Source: CAZDGK01 sp964505035 (lineage in GTDB: Bacteria > Patescibacteriota > Saccharimonadia > UBA4664). Taken from it: a DNA stretch of 19,570 nt. The stretch lies in assembly GCA_964505035.1 (NCBI GenBank), contig CAZDGK010000026.1, forward strand, positions 1 to 19,570, written 5' to 3'. Under the pieces are notes generated by a model that had not been told where the DNA came from, ran no database searches, and was given only the letters and a program-made list of their open reading frames with translations. The position numbers and the translations under genes are program-made. This document shows, one piece after another, positions 7,555 through 15,322 of the stretch. Every line of letters starts with the position of its first letter. Positions within the stretch are counted from its first letter, which is position 1.

Positions 7555-9642
7555 ATGGCAGACAAAACGCAGTATGGCGCTGATCAAATCCAGGTTCTGG
7601 AGGGGCTAGAGCCGGTCCGGAAGCGACCCGGTATGTACATTGGCGGCACTGGTATTGAGGGACTGCACCACTTGGTGTGGGAGCTGATTAATAACTCGAT
7701 AGATGAGGCGATGGCTGGCCGGGCGACGGGCGTCGAGGTGGTGCTGCTAGCTGATGGCGGTGTGCGCGTGACTGATGACGGTGCTGGTATCCCGGTGGAG
7801 AAGCATAAGTCGACTGGCAAGAGCACCCTGGAGACGGTCCTGACCGTGCTGCATGCCGGAGGCAAGTTTGGCGGTGGCAGCTACAAAGTGAGTGGCGGTT
7901 TGCACGGCGTGGGTTCGAGCGTGGTTAATGCACTATCGACCAAGCTAGTGGCAGAGGTGAAGCGCGATGGCAAGCTGTACCGTCAGGAATACGCCTTGGG
8001 CAAGCCATTGGCAGACGTGAAGGCAGTGGACAAGGCGGAGGGGACAGGGACGAGCATTACGTTCTATCCGGATAGCTCGATCTTTGAATCAACCAAGTTT
8101 AATTACGAGACAATCCTCGACTATTTGCGGCACCAAGCCTATCTGACTAAAGGTGTCCGGGTGCGGGCGTTTAATGAAGCGACGGGCGACCGGTACGGCT
8201 TCTACTTTGAGGGTGGCATCAAGAGCTACGTGGAGCATATTAATAGGGACCACGAGGTCGTGAATGATCCGCCGTTTTATATCGAGAAGGCAATTCATGA
8301 TACGACGGTGGAACTGGCGATCCAGTATGTGGATTCGTTTAATGAGACGGTGAAGACGTTTGCGAATAATATCCACAACCCTGGTGGTGGTACGCACGAG
8401 ACGGGTTTCCGGACGGCGCTGACCAAGGTGGTCAATGCGTATGCCCGCAAGAACGGCTTCCTGAAGGAGTCTGACGAGAGCTTGACGGGTGAGGATTGCC
8501 GTGAGGGTATTACGGCGGTTGTGAGCGTGAAGCTGCCTGACCCACAATTTGAGGGCCAGACGAAGGACAAGCTCGGTAATCCGGAAGTGCGTGGCTATGT
8601 CGACCAGGTGATGACTGAGTACTTTGGCTACTACTTGGAGGAGAACCCCAACGAAGCCAAGAAGGTGATTGGTAAGGCGACGCTGAGTGCGCGGGCGCGG
8701 ATTGCCGCCCGGGCGGCGCGTGACACCGTCATCCGTAAGGGTGCGCTGGACGGGCTGACGCTGCCAGGTAAGCTGGCGGACTGCCGGAGCAAGGATGCGA
8801 GCCGGAGCGAGCTGTTTATCGTGGAGGGTAACTCGGCTGGTGGGTCGGCCAAGGGCGGCCGGGATAGTGAGTTCCAGGCGATCTTGCCACTGCGGGGCAA
8901 GATCTTGAATGTGGAACGCGCGCGACTGGACAAGATGTTGGCCAACCAGGAAGTGAAAAACCTGATTATCGCGATGGGCACTGGTATTGCTGACCAGTTT
9001 GAGCTGGCCAAGCTACGCTATCACCGAATCATTATCATGACCGATGCTGATGTGGATGGAGCGCATATCCGGACGCTGCTATTGACGCTATTTTACCGCC
9101 ACTTCCCACAGATTATTGAGAGCGGCTATTTGTATATTGCGCAGCCGCCGCTGTATGGCTTGCAAGTGGGGCGGAAGAGATTCTACGCCTACGATGAGAC
9201 GGAGCGGGAGGTGATTATTGACCGGTTGATTGCCGAGCGGACGGCCAAGAAGAAGGCCGGGGCAGCAGAGGCCGAGGACGAGTTGGAGGAGGCGACTGAA
9301 GCGCCGGAACCGGCTGAGGTGGTGGCTGAGGCCGAGGCGCCGGCGGCTGGTGGCGACGAGGAAGAGTCGGAAGAGTTGGCGTCGGACGAGGAAAAGAACC
9401 GCCGCAAGCTCGCTGGTGTGACCTTGGTGCAGCGTTACAAGGGCCTGGGTGAGATGAATGACGATCAGCTGTGGGAAACCACTATGGATCCAGCTAACCG
9501 GGTGCTATTGCAGGTGGCGGTTGAGGATGCGGAGAAGGCGGACGCGATCTTTAATAAGCTGATGGGCGAGGAAGTGTTGCTGCGGAAGAACTTCATTTCG
9601 AGCAAGGCGACGAGTCTCAGCGAAGATGATTTGGATATCTAA
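7555..9642 (+). CDS. gyrB: DNA gyrase subunit B
   Basis: ATPase and TOPRIM subunit of DNA gyrase, which with GyrA introduces negative supercoils. The 695 residues show the GHKL ATP site (NNSIDEA; DDGAGIP; HAGGKFGGGSYKVSGGLHG), the transducer, the TOPRIM motifs EGNSAGG with E424 and DADVDG with D497, D499 and D501, and the C-terminal QRYKGLGEM block. Two things are unusual. The normally conserved Asp in EGDSAGG is Asn (N426). A roughly 53-residue Glu/Ala-rich acidic insertion (about 565-617) sits between the TOPRIM part and QRYKGLGEM. It lacks the large DNA-binding insertion of enterobacterial GyrB, as in most phyla. The ATG at 7555 has a modest SD (TAAGG) upstream. gyrA begins nine bases after the stop, so the two form an operon. 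Confidence 0.97.
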   Translation: MADKTQYGADQIQVLEGLEPVRKRPGMYIGGTGIEGLHHLVWELINNSIDEAMAGRATGVEVVLLADGGVRVTDDGAGIPVEKHKSTGKSTLETVLTVLHAGGKFGGGSYKVSGGLHGVGSSVVNALSTKLVAEVKRDGKLYRQEYALGKPLADVKAVDKAEGTGTSITFYPDSSIFESTKFNYETILDYLRHQAYLTKGVRVRAFNEATGDRYGFYFEGGIKSYVEHINRDHEVVNDPPFYIEKAIHDTTVELAIQYVDSFNETVKTFANNIHNPGGGTHETGFRTALTKVVNAYARKNGFLKESDESLTGEDCREGITAVVSVKLPDPQFEGQTKDKLGNPEVRGYVDQVMTEYFGYYLEENPNEAKKVIGKATLSARARIAARAARDTVIRKGALDGLTLPGKLADCRSKDASRSELFIVEGNSAGGSAKGGRDSEFQAILPLRGKILNVERARLDKMLANQEVKNLIIAMGTGIADQFELAKLRYHRIIIMTDADVDGAHIRTLLLTLFYRHFPQIIESGYLYIAQPPLYGLQVGRKRFYAYDETEREVIIDRLIAERTAKKKAGAAEAEDELEEATEAPEPAEVVAEAEAPAAGGDEEESEELASDEEKNRRKLAGVTLVQRYKGLGEMNDDQLWETTMDPANRVLLQVAVEDAEKADAIFNKLMGEEVLLRKNFISSKATSLSEDDLDI

Positions 9643-9651
9643 GGACAGACC

Positions 9652-12192
9652 ATGGACGACGAACAGCTGCAAAATATAGAAAACCCAGCCGAAGAGCCGG
9701 AAGAGATCAAGACTGATATTGGTACAGTGCGGGTGCAGAAGCTGGAACAGGAAATGGAGACCAGCTATCTGGCCTATGCCATGACGGTGATTATCGCCCG
9801 GGCGTTGCCGGACGTGCGTGACGGTCTCAAGCCGGTGCACCGCCGCATTTTGCACGTTATGAACACTCAGGGTCTGCGCCACACGGCCAAATACCGCAAG
9901 AGCGCGACGGTGGTGGGTGAAGTGATGGGTAACTATCACCCGCACGGTGACGCGGCGATTTATGACGCGATGGCGCGGCTGGCGCAGGACTTTTCGATGC
10001 GCTACATGCTGGTGGACGGCCAGGGTAACTTCGGCTCGCTGGACGGCGACCCGCCAGCGGCGATGCGCTATACCGAGGCGCGGATGCAGACCATCACCGA
10101 GGAGCTGCTCAATGATATTGAGAAGGAAACGGTCGACTTCCGGCCCAATTATGATGGCACCAAGCGTGAGCCGACGGTCTTGCCGGCTAAGCTGCCCAAC
10201 TTGCTGCTCAATGGTCAGGTTGGTATCGCGGTGGGTATGGCCACCAATATCCCGCCCCACAACTTGACTGAGCTGGTGGATGCCATCGTGGAGCTGATTG
10301 ATAATCCTGAAGCGACGCTGGACGACTTGATGAAACATGTGAAGGGACCGGATTTCCCGACGGGTGGGGTGATCTTTGGCACTGATTCGATCCGGCAAGC
10401 ATATGGCACCGGCAAGGGTAGTATCGTAGTGCGGGCGGTGGCCGAAATCCAGGAAGACAAGAAGGGCAACCCGCGGATTGTAGTGACTGAGATCCCGTAC
10501 GCGGTGAACCGGGCGACGCTGGTGGAGAAGATTGCCGAAGTGATCAAGGATAAGCGCGTACAAGGGGCGAGCGACTTGCGGGATGAGAGCTCGAGCCGCG
10601 AGGGTGGTACGCGGATCGTGGTTGAGCTAAAGAAGGATTCGTATCCGAACAAGGTGCTCAACCAATTGTTTAAGCTGACGCCGTTGCAGAGCGCCTTCCA
10701 CGTGAACATGCTGGCACTGGTGGACAATGGCCGCCAGCCGCGGGTGCTGAGCCTGGAGATGATGCTGCGTGAGTATTTGCAGCACCGGCAAGTGGTGGTG
10801 CGGCGGCGCACGGAGTTTGAGCTGCGCAAGGCCAAGGAAGCGGCCCACATCCTGGAAGGCTACAAGATTGCGCTCGACCACCTGGATGAGGTAATTAAGA
10901 CCATCCGGGCTTCGCAGACGTCGGAAGAGGCGGCGAATAATTTGGTGAAGAAGTTTGGTCTGAGTGAGATTCAGGCCAAGGCGATTTTGGCGATGCAGCT
11001 GCGCCGGCTGACGGGCTTGGAGCGACAGAAGATTGAGGATGAGCTGGCGGCGCTGGTGAAACTGATTGCCGAGCTGGAGAAGATCTTGTCGAGCGAGGCG
11101 GAGATTCTCAAGGTGATCCGGGATGAGCTCGAGGAAATGAAGGCCAAGTATGGCGACGAGCGGCGGACGCAGATCGTCGGCAATGAGCTGGGCAAGTTTA
11201 GCGAAGAAGAGCTGGTGCCTAATGAGCAGGTGATTGTGACGCTGACGGCTGGTGGTTACATCAAGCGGATTGCATCGAGCACCTACAAGAGTCAGGGTCG
11301 GGGTGGCAAGGGCATCATGGGCATGGCCACCAAGGAAGAAGACGTGGTGGAGCATCTGGTGCTGACTCATAACCACGACTTTATGTTGTTTTTCACGAAC
11401 AAGGGCCGCGTGTTTCGGCAGAAGGTTTACGAGGTGCCAGCGGCTTCGCGCACGGCTAAGGGCCAGGCGGTGCCAAACCTGCTGCAGCTGGCGCCAGAAG
11501 AGCGGGTGACGTCGCTGGTGGCGTTTGATGGCAAGGCGGACCACCAGTTCCTCTTTATGGCGACCAAACAGGGTACGGTGAAGAAGACGCCGCTGGCAGA
11601 GTATGCCAATGTGCGGGCCAATGGCTTGATCGCGATCAAGCTCGATGCCGGAGACGAGCTGAAGTGGGTGAAGCTGACTGGCGGCAAGGACGAGATTGTA
11701 ATGTCGACGGCACTGGCCCAAGCTATCCGCTTCAAAGAAAATGAGGTGCGGCCAATGGGACGAGCTACCCGGGGCGTGCGCGGCATCCGGCTGCGCAGCG
11801 GCGACGCGGTGGTGGGTATGGACGTGGTACGGCCCAGCAGCGAGATCCTGGTGCTGATGGAAAATGGCTATGGCAAGCGCACAAAGGTAGATCAATTTGC
11901 AACCCACGCGCGGGGTGGAGTCGGTATTAAGGCCGGTGTGGTTACGAGCAAGACGGGCAAGGCGCTGGACGTGCGGGCGATTACTGACACCCGCGACGAC
12001 GTGGTGGTGGTATCGACGCAGGGGCAGGTGATACGCTTGGCACTGAGTGACATTTCGCTGATCGGGCGGGCGACGCAGGGAGTTCGAATCATGCGGCTGG
12101 CCGAGAACGACAAGGTGGCGTCGGTGGCGCTCGTGGGAGAGGCCCAGTTAGAATTAGAGGAAGCACCGGGCGAAGAGACGCCGAGCGAATAG
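9652..12192 (+). CDS. gyrA: DNA gyrase subunit A
   Basis: DNA breakage-reunion subunit of gyrase, 846 residues, a normal length. The N-terminal winged-helix/tower region carries ARALPDVRDGLKPVHRR, the quinolone-determining region HPHGDAAIYD, and the catalytic tyrosine in AMRYTEARM (Y140). A coiled-coil arm follows, then a C-terminal beta-pinwheel with the GyrA box QGRGGKG at 548-554; the box argues for gyrase rather than topoisomerase IV ParC. The C-terminus ends in an acidic tail (ELEEAPGEETPSE). The residue matching E. coli Ser83 is Ala101, as in mycobacteria, while the Asp87 position is kept (D105). The SD AAGGA overlaps the gyrB stop codon, so the genes are probably translated together. 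A hairpin terminator lies just after the stop. Confidence 0.97.
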   Translation: MDDEQLQNIENPAEEPEEIKTDIGTVRVQKLEQEMETSYLAYAMTVIIARALPDVRDGLKPVHRRILHVMNTQGLRHTAKYRKSATVVGEVMGNYHPHGDAAIYDAMARLAQDFSMRYMLVDGQGNFGSLDGDPPAAMRYTEARMQTITEELLNDIEKETVDFRPNYDGTKREPTVLPAKLPNLLLNGQVGIAVGMATNIPPHNLTELVDAIVELIDNPEATLDDLMKHVKGPDFPTGGVIFGTDSIRQAYGTGKGSIVVRAVAEIQEDKKGNPRIVVTEIPYAVNRATLVEKIAEVIKDKRVQGASDLRDESSSREGGTRIVVELKKDSYPNKVLNQLFKLTPLQSAFHVNMLALVDNGRQPRVLSLEMMLREYLQHRQVVVRRRTEFELRKAKEAAHILEGYKIALDHLDEVIKTIRASQTSEEAANNLVKKFGLSEIQAKAILAMQLRRLTGLERQKIEDELAALVKLIAELEKILSSEAEILKVIRDELEEMKAKYGDERRTQIVGNELGKFSEEELVPNEQVIVTLTAGGYIKRIASSTYKSQGRGGKGIMGMATKEEDVVEHLVLTHNHDFMLFFTNKGRVFRQKVYEVPAASRTAKGQAVPNLLQLAPEERVTSLVAFDGKADHQFLFMATKQGTVKKTPLAEYANVRANGLIAIKLDAGDELKWVKLTGGKDEIVMSTALAQAIRFKENEVRPMGRATRGVRGIRLRSGDAVVGMDVVRPSSEILVLMENGYGKRTKVDQFATHARGGVGIKAGVVTSKTGKALDVRAITDTRDDVVVVSTQGQVIRLALSDISLIGRATQGVRIMRLAENDKVASVALVGEAQLELEEAPGEETPSE

Positions 12193-12214
12193 CTAATTCC
12201 CTAGGCTCAATCGT

Positions 12215-12244
12215 AAAAGTGTCCATGACCTATGGTCACTTTTT
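12215..12244 (+). terminator. Rho-independent terminator after gyrA
   Basis: AAAAGTG (12215-12221) pairs with CACTTTT (12237-12243). Inside, CCAT (12223-12226) pairs with ATGG (12232-12235) around the loop GACCT, with one T/T mismatch between the two stems. The T run continues to 12244. It starts 23 nt after the gyrA stop. The flanking A and T runs could let it work in both directions. Confidence 0.8.
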
Positions 12245-12367
12245 ATGGTTATTATCACGATAATTGGACCTGTTTTGAGCCGTTCTTTTGTGAGTATTGC
12301 TAGTGTTGGTTCAGATACCAACAGATTATGCTGCACGTTGTATATTGCTAAGCAGCAGAGAGGGTTC

Positions 12368-13339
12368 ATGATTTTGGTCGGGAAGACAACCCGAACAATG
12401 AGGCTTTTGCTTGGTATGGCCGCTTCAGGCGGTGCTGCGCTGGCTTTTAGTGGTGTGGCCTTGGCGGCTGATGCGTCTGGCGAGACGGCGACGACGACCA
12501 GTGATGTCGTGAGTCAGGTGACGCAGACGGTGGATGTGGTGGCCGGTGGTCAGTTTGGTAACATGCAGACGACGACCAACGCCAATACTAATGATGTAAG
12601 CAACACGCGCCATGATGACCAGGGCGCGTCTTTGGTTTCGGCGGACACGACGGCTGCTGCGACCCCTCAGCACGGTGACGGGACGGTCCAGAAAGACAAG
12701 TCGGTGGCGGCCGTCGCTAATACGGGCGTGGACGGACAATCGCCGGCGACAGGCACGACGACGGTGGCGGCAATTGAGCCGGCAGCAGTGTCGGTGTCGG
12801 TGCAGGTGCCGGATCAGTCTGACCAGGCGGCGACTGCGCAGGCGGTGGCGCCGGTGAGCACCAGGAAGGACCTTATGCTGGCTCAGAACCGCGAGCAGCC
12901 GGCTTATCACACGGTCGTGATGTCGTTGCAGCCGGTTATTACGAACATTGCGGCTGGAGTGGTGGACTTGGCCGAGACGATGCCGTCAAACACGGCTCAC
13001 AATACGAGCGTGCCGGCACCTAAGTCTACTGGGTCATTGGTGAACCTAACGGCGCAGCTGGCGAGCACGACCATGCCGCTGCTGATTGGCGGGTTGCTGC
13101 CAGTGATGCCGGGCTTGCTGGAACTATCGGCATTGCTGGCTTTGGTTGTATGCCTACTCAGCTTGGTGGCGACCTCTTACGGCCTCTGGCTGCGACGTTC
13201 CGGCTACACGACGGCGGCGCGCAGCGATATGGCCAGCTTTCATTTGGCTACACTTCGAGCATGGAACCATGCATTGGCCAATTGGCCGGCGCATGGTTCT
13301 TCTGTTTGGGGTGTCAGAGAGGAAAACCAAGCGTGCTGA
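12368..13339 (+). CDS. Exported Thr/Ala-rich membrane-anchored protein, first gene of the surface cluster
   Basis: A 323-residue protein I do not recognise. The N-terminus is a signal peptide (MRLLLGMAASGGAALAFSGVALAADA). About 200 residues rich in Thr, Ala, Val, Gln and Asn follow, with no clear repeats. Near residues 240-285 there is a long hydrophobic region (LLIGGLLPVMPGLLELSAL, then LVVCLLSLVATSYGLWLRRSG), one long or two short membrane segments, and then a cytoplasmic tail of about 45 residues ending in Cys. The ATG at 12368 is preferred because AGAGAGGG lies just upstream and everything further 5' looks non-coding; an internal ATG at 12398 is the alternative and would shorten only the signal peptide. 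A weak promoter may be TATATT at 12341-12346. The next gene follows after 32 nt, so this is probably the head of the operon. Confidence 0.75.
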   Translation: MILVGKTTRTMRLLLGMAASGGAALAFSGVALAADASGETATTTSDVVSQVTQTVDVVAGGQFGNMQTTTNANTNDVSNTRHDDQGASLVSADTTAAATPQHGDGTVQKDKSVAAVANTGVDGQSPATGTTTVAAIEPAAVSVSVQVPDQSDQAATAQAVAPVSTRKDLMLAQNREQPAYHTVVMSLQPVITNIAAGVVDLAETMPSNTAHNTSVPAPKSTGSLVNLTAQLASTTMPLLIGGLLPVMPGLLELSALLALVVCLLSLVATSYGLWLRRSGYTTAARSDMASFHLATLRAWNHALANWPAHGSSVWGVREENQAC

Positions 13340-13355
13340 AGGTTAATGACGCAAG

Positions 13356-13367
13356 AAAGGAGGTGAT
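13356..13367 (+). promoter_or_regulatory. Full-length Shine-Dalgarno sequence for the 231-aa repeat protein
   Basis: AAAGGAGGTGAT is complementary over 12 bases to the usual 3' end of 16S rRNA and ends four bases before ATG 13372. It fixes that ATG as the start, although the frame is open further upstream to 13150 inside the preceding gene. Confidence 0.85.
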
Positions 13368-13371
13368 AGGT

Positions 13372-14067
13372 ATGAAGATGACAAGAATACTGGCTGGTGT
13401 GTTAGCGGCCGGGGCATTACAGCTGGCTATCCCCGCGGTGGCCTCTGCAGGCTCGAGTTGCTCGGTTGACACGACTGGTCCTGAGTCGGCTGTGACATGC
13501 GATCAGAGCAGTGTCAATGAAGTGAACGTCAGCAACACGAATACGATCGCGATCACCAATAGCAACAACCAATCGGCGATCTCAGGCAATGCGACCGTGA
13601 GTGGTAATACGACTGGTGGCAGCGCCGAGACGGGACAGGCTTCCAATCAGGCGATGTTTGAGACCAGCGTGAACGTGGAAAACCAGCCGACCTGCTGCGT
13701 GACAGGAGGCGGTAACGGGGGTGGCAACAACGGCGGTAACGGCGGCGGCAACAATGGCGGCGGCATGGGCGGCGCCGGCGGCGTCACTCCGCCAGCTGGC
13801 AGCACTGGTGGTAGCGTGAAGGGCGCAGCTGTCGGCGGCAAGGGTGGCGGTATGCTGCCCGAGGTTGGTGCGGCGATGCCCGTGGATGTGTCGGCTCTGC
13901 GCGATGCATTTGTGCCGGCGGTTAGTTCAGATGGCACCGAGGCTCCGGTGAAGGTGGCTCAGAGTAGCCAATATACATTCTGGCTCGTGGCGTTGCTGAT
14001 TGGTGTGTTATTGGCAGGAGGCTATGGCAGCATGAGGCTGCTACAAGTTCGGAGGGCAAAATTGTGA
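13372..14067 (+). CDS. NTTGG-repeat surface protein with one repeat and a C-terminal membrane anchor
   Basis: A 231-residue exported protein. The signal peptide (1-26) ends in AVASA. One copy of the cluster's repeat spans about 28-104: SVDTTGPES, DQSS, NVSNTNTIAITNSNNQ, then SGNATVSGNTTGGSAETG and a closing strand TSVNVEN. C30 and C43 lie in the repeat and a CC pair (108-109) follows it. A flexible linker of Gly and Asn (GGGNGGGNNGGNGGG and similar) leads to a membrane segment (YTFWLVALLIGVLLAGGYG) and a basic end (RRAKL), so the repeat faces outward. The same repeat occurs in the genes at 14619 and 15323. The stop overlaps the next start by 4 bp (GTGA). No named family is recognised; anchoring an extracellular assembly is inferred from the architecture. 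Confidence 0.85.
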   Translation: MKMTRILAGVLAAGALQLAIPAVASAGSSCSVDTTGPESAVTCDQSSVNEVNVSNTNTIAITNSNNQSAISGNATVSGNTTGGSAETGQASNQAMFETSVNVENQPTCCVTGGGNGGGNNGGNGGGNNGGGMGGAGGVTPPAGSTGGSVKGAAVGGKGGGMLPEVGAAMPVDVSALRDAFVPAVSSDGTEAPVKVAQSSQYTFWLVALLIGVLLAGGYGSMRLLQVRRAKL

Positions 14068-14543
14068 AAAACGCTTTAACAATAAAAACTTTGACAAAGC
14101 TGGGAGCTGCCGGAGCAGTAGTCCTGGGGGCGGCCGCAGTGATAGCTGCCAACAGTCCCGCGCAGAACCTTGACCAACAAGCTGGCACAGGGCCGGTTCC
14201 AGAGGCGCAGTCAGATGCATCAGCGGCCAATGTGGTAGTAGATGGTCAGCCGGTACCGGTCAAGGACAATGGTACGACCGTGTTCAAGACCGACGATGGC
14301 TCCAAGGTGACGGTGGTAAATGGTGGTCAGGATGGCCAGCCAGGCGACGGCGATGCCAGTGACGGAGACGGTTCGACGACTAGCAATGGCAACGTGATTG
14401 TGACGGTTGACCACTCGAGCAACCAGAGCACTGACGGGACCTCCCGGGTGCATGGCTCGACAACGGTTCGCAACTCCACGCACAGCAACACTAGCTCACA
14501 ATCCAGTCAATCTGAGTCCACCAACGTGAGCGTCCACAACTAA
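14064..14543 (+). CDS. Small exported Ser/Thr/Asn-rich protein, function unknown
   Basis: A 159-residue protein. Residues about 12-29 are hydrophobic (LGAAGAVVLGAAAVIAA) after a basic start, so this is a signal peptide or an N-terminal anchor. A short segment (VVVDGQPVPVKDNGTTVFKT) looks like beta hairpins, followed by a Gly/Asp-rich linker. The last 50 residues are very rich in Ser, Thr, Asn and Gln and end in ESTNVSVHN. That ending resembles the closing strand of the cluster's repeats (TDLSVTN, TTVSVDN), but TGPxS and NTTGG are absent. It begins at GTG 14064, with GGAGGG seven bases upstream, and overlaps the previous stop by 4 bp, so translation is coupled. It may be a minor component or assembly partner of the repeat proteins; this rests on position only. 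Confidence 0.75.
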   Translation: MKNALTIKTLTKLGAAGAVVLGAAAVIAANSPAQNLDQQAGTGPVPEAQSDASAANVVVDGQPVPVKDNGTTVFKTDDGSKVTVVNGGQDGQPGDGDASDGDGSTTSNGNVIVTVDHSSNQSTDGTSRVHGSTTVRNSTHSNTSSQSSQSESTNVSVHN

Positions 14544-14550
14544 CTTTTGG

Positions 14551-14580
14551 TAGTGAGGCGGGCCCTCGGGCCCGGAACTA
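14551..14580 (+). terminator. GC-rich hairpin between the coupled pair and the 195-aa gene
   Basis: CGGGCC (14559-14564) pairs with GGCCCG (14569-14574) around a CTCG loop. TAGT (14551-14554) and ACTA (14577-14580) can close it further out. No T run follows, so it may be a leaky terminator, a processing site or an mRNA-stabilising structure that sets expression of the downstream gene apart. The AT-rich bases after it (14580-14600) could hold a promoter (TAAAAT at 14595-14600), but no -35 is convincing. Confidence 0.45.
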
Positions 14581-14598
14581 CAAATTAACAATATTAAA

Positions 14599-14620
14599 AT
14601 AGTGAGGAGGAATTCACTAT
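14599..14620 (+). promoter_or_regulatory. Shine-Dalgarno sequence displayed in a hairpin loop
   Basis: ATAGTGA (14599-14605) and TCACTAT (14614-14620) are perfect inverted repeats of 7 bp. The loop between them is GGAGGAAT, the SD itself, and the right arm includes the first two bases of the start codon (ATG at 14619). The same palindrome in DNA could also be a protein-binding site. Confidence 0.6.
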
Positions 14621-15206
14621 GGTATCACGCGTATTACGTTACGCCTCAATCGCAATGGCCACCGCCGCTTTCGGCGTGGGTGCAGCTGCGGCTAGCTCGG
14701 TAAGCGTTGACACGACGGGTCCGCACTCGAAGGTCCACGTCAACCAGACGACGACCAACAAGGCGTCGATCCACAACAACAACAGCCTGTCGGCTAGCAA
14801 CAAGAACAACCAGTCGGCGACGACCGGTAACGCCAAGGTGTCCAACAACACCACCGGCGGTGACGCTACTAGCGGCATGGCTTCGAACGACGCTGACTTC
14901 AGCACCACCGTATCCGTTGACAACAGCGGTAACGGCGGCTGCCTGTGCGACATGTTCGGCGCGGCCGACTCGCACGACGCTACGGTGAGCAACACGGGCC
15001 CCGAGTCCAAGGTTGACATCGACCAGAGCAGCAAGAACACGTTGAACGTGACGAACAACAACTCGATCAGCGTGACCAACAGCAACCACCAGACTGCCAA
15101 GACCGGCAGCGCGACCGTCAGTGGTAACACCACCGGCGGTGACGCCACCTCTGGTGACGCCGCCAACACGGCCAGCTTCAGCACTGACCTCTCGGTCACG
15201 AACTAA
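14619..15206 (+). CDS. Secreted two-repeat NTTGG protein, probably the abundant subunit
   Basis: A 195-residue secreted protein. The signal peptide ends around residue 24-26. Two copies of the cluster's repeat follow, at about 28-102 and 120-195, joined by a short linker with CLC (C108, C110), its only cysteines. Each copy has TGPxSKV, a polar Q-containing strand, an Asn-rich stretch (HNNNSLSASNKNNQ; TNNNSISVTNSNHQ), TG-A-VS-NTTGGDATSG, and a closing strand (TTVSVDN; TDLSVTN). There is no membrane anchor and no sortase signal. Codon use is extreme: all 25 Asn codons are AAC and all 13 Asp codons are GAC, unlike the mixed use in the next gene, which points to very high expression. The SD sits in a hairpin loop. 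The alternating polar pattern suggests a beta-solenoid or amyloid-like stack, loosely like curlin, but no known family is matched. Polymerisation is inferred. Confidence 0.85.
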   Translation: MVSRVLRYASIAMATAAFGVGAAAASSVSVDTTGPHSKVHVNQTTTNKASIHNNNSLSASNKNNQSATTGNAKVSNNTTGGDATSGMASNDADFSTTVSVDNSGNGGCLCDMFGAADSHDATVSNTGPESKVDIDQSSKNTLNVTNNNSISVTNSNHQTAKTGSATVSGNTTGGDATSGDAANTASFSTDLSVTN

Positions 15207-15208
15207 AG

Positions 15209-15228
15209 CTCCCGTGTCTTCGCGGGGG
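15209..15228 (+). terminator. Hairpin just after the 195-aa gene
   Basis: CCCGTG (15211-15216) pairs with CGCGGG (15221-15226), with one G/U pair, around a TCTT loop; CT before and GG after can extend it by two pairs. It begins two bases after the stop codon. There is no T run, so it may act as a 3' stabiliser or partial terminator that raises the level of the upstream mRNA relative to the next gene. Confidence 0.4.
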
Positions 15229-15322
15229 GCCATCTGGCTCCCTGCAGCACTCATCCAGATCTAGAGATTTGTCCGAGATTCACAACACAACTACAACACC
15301 ACGGGCGGGGGGAGGAATCAGA

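Noticed and set aside
9505..10563. A 352-residue minus-strand frame opposite gyrB-gyrA, and a 426-residue one at 10627-11907.
   Set aside because: Both lie fully opposite well-conserved gyrase sequence and are His/Arg/Leu-rich shadows without an SD or known motifs.
13150..13371. An N-terminal extension of the 231-aa protein back to 13150.
   Set aside because: It overlaps the preceding gene out of frame, and the signal peptide and full SD place the start at 13372.
13855..13869. LPEVG in the 231-aa protein as a sortase signal.
   Set aside because: The membrane segment begins about 35 residues later, whereas sortase signals have it immediately after; the fourth residue is Val, not Thr.
14646..15254. 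Long minus-strand frames opposite the 195-aa repeat gene.
   Set aside because: They arise because AAC/GAC/ACC-rich coding produces open antisense frames (Val/Gly/Arg-rich); the plus-strand frame has a signal peptide, repeats and a strong SD.
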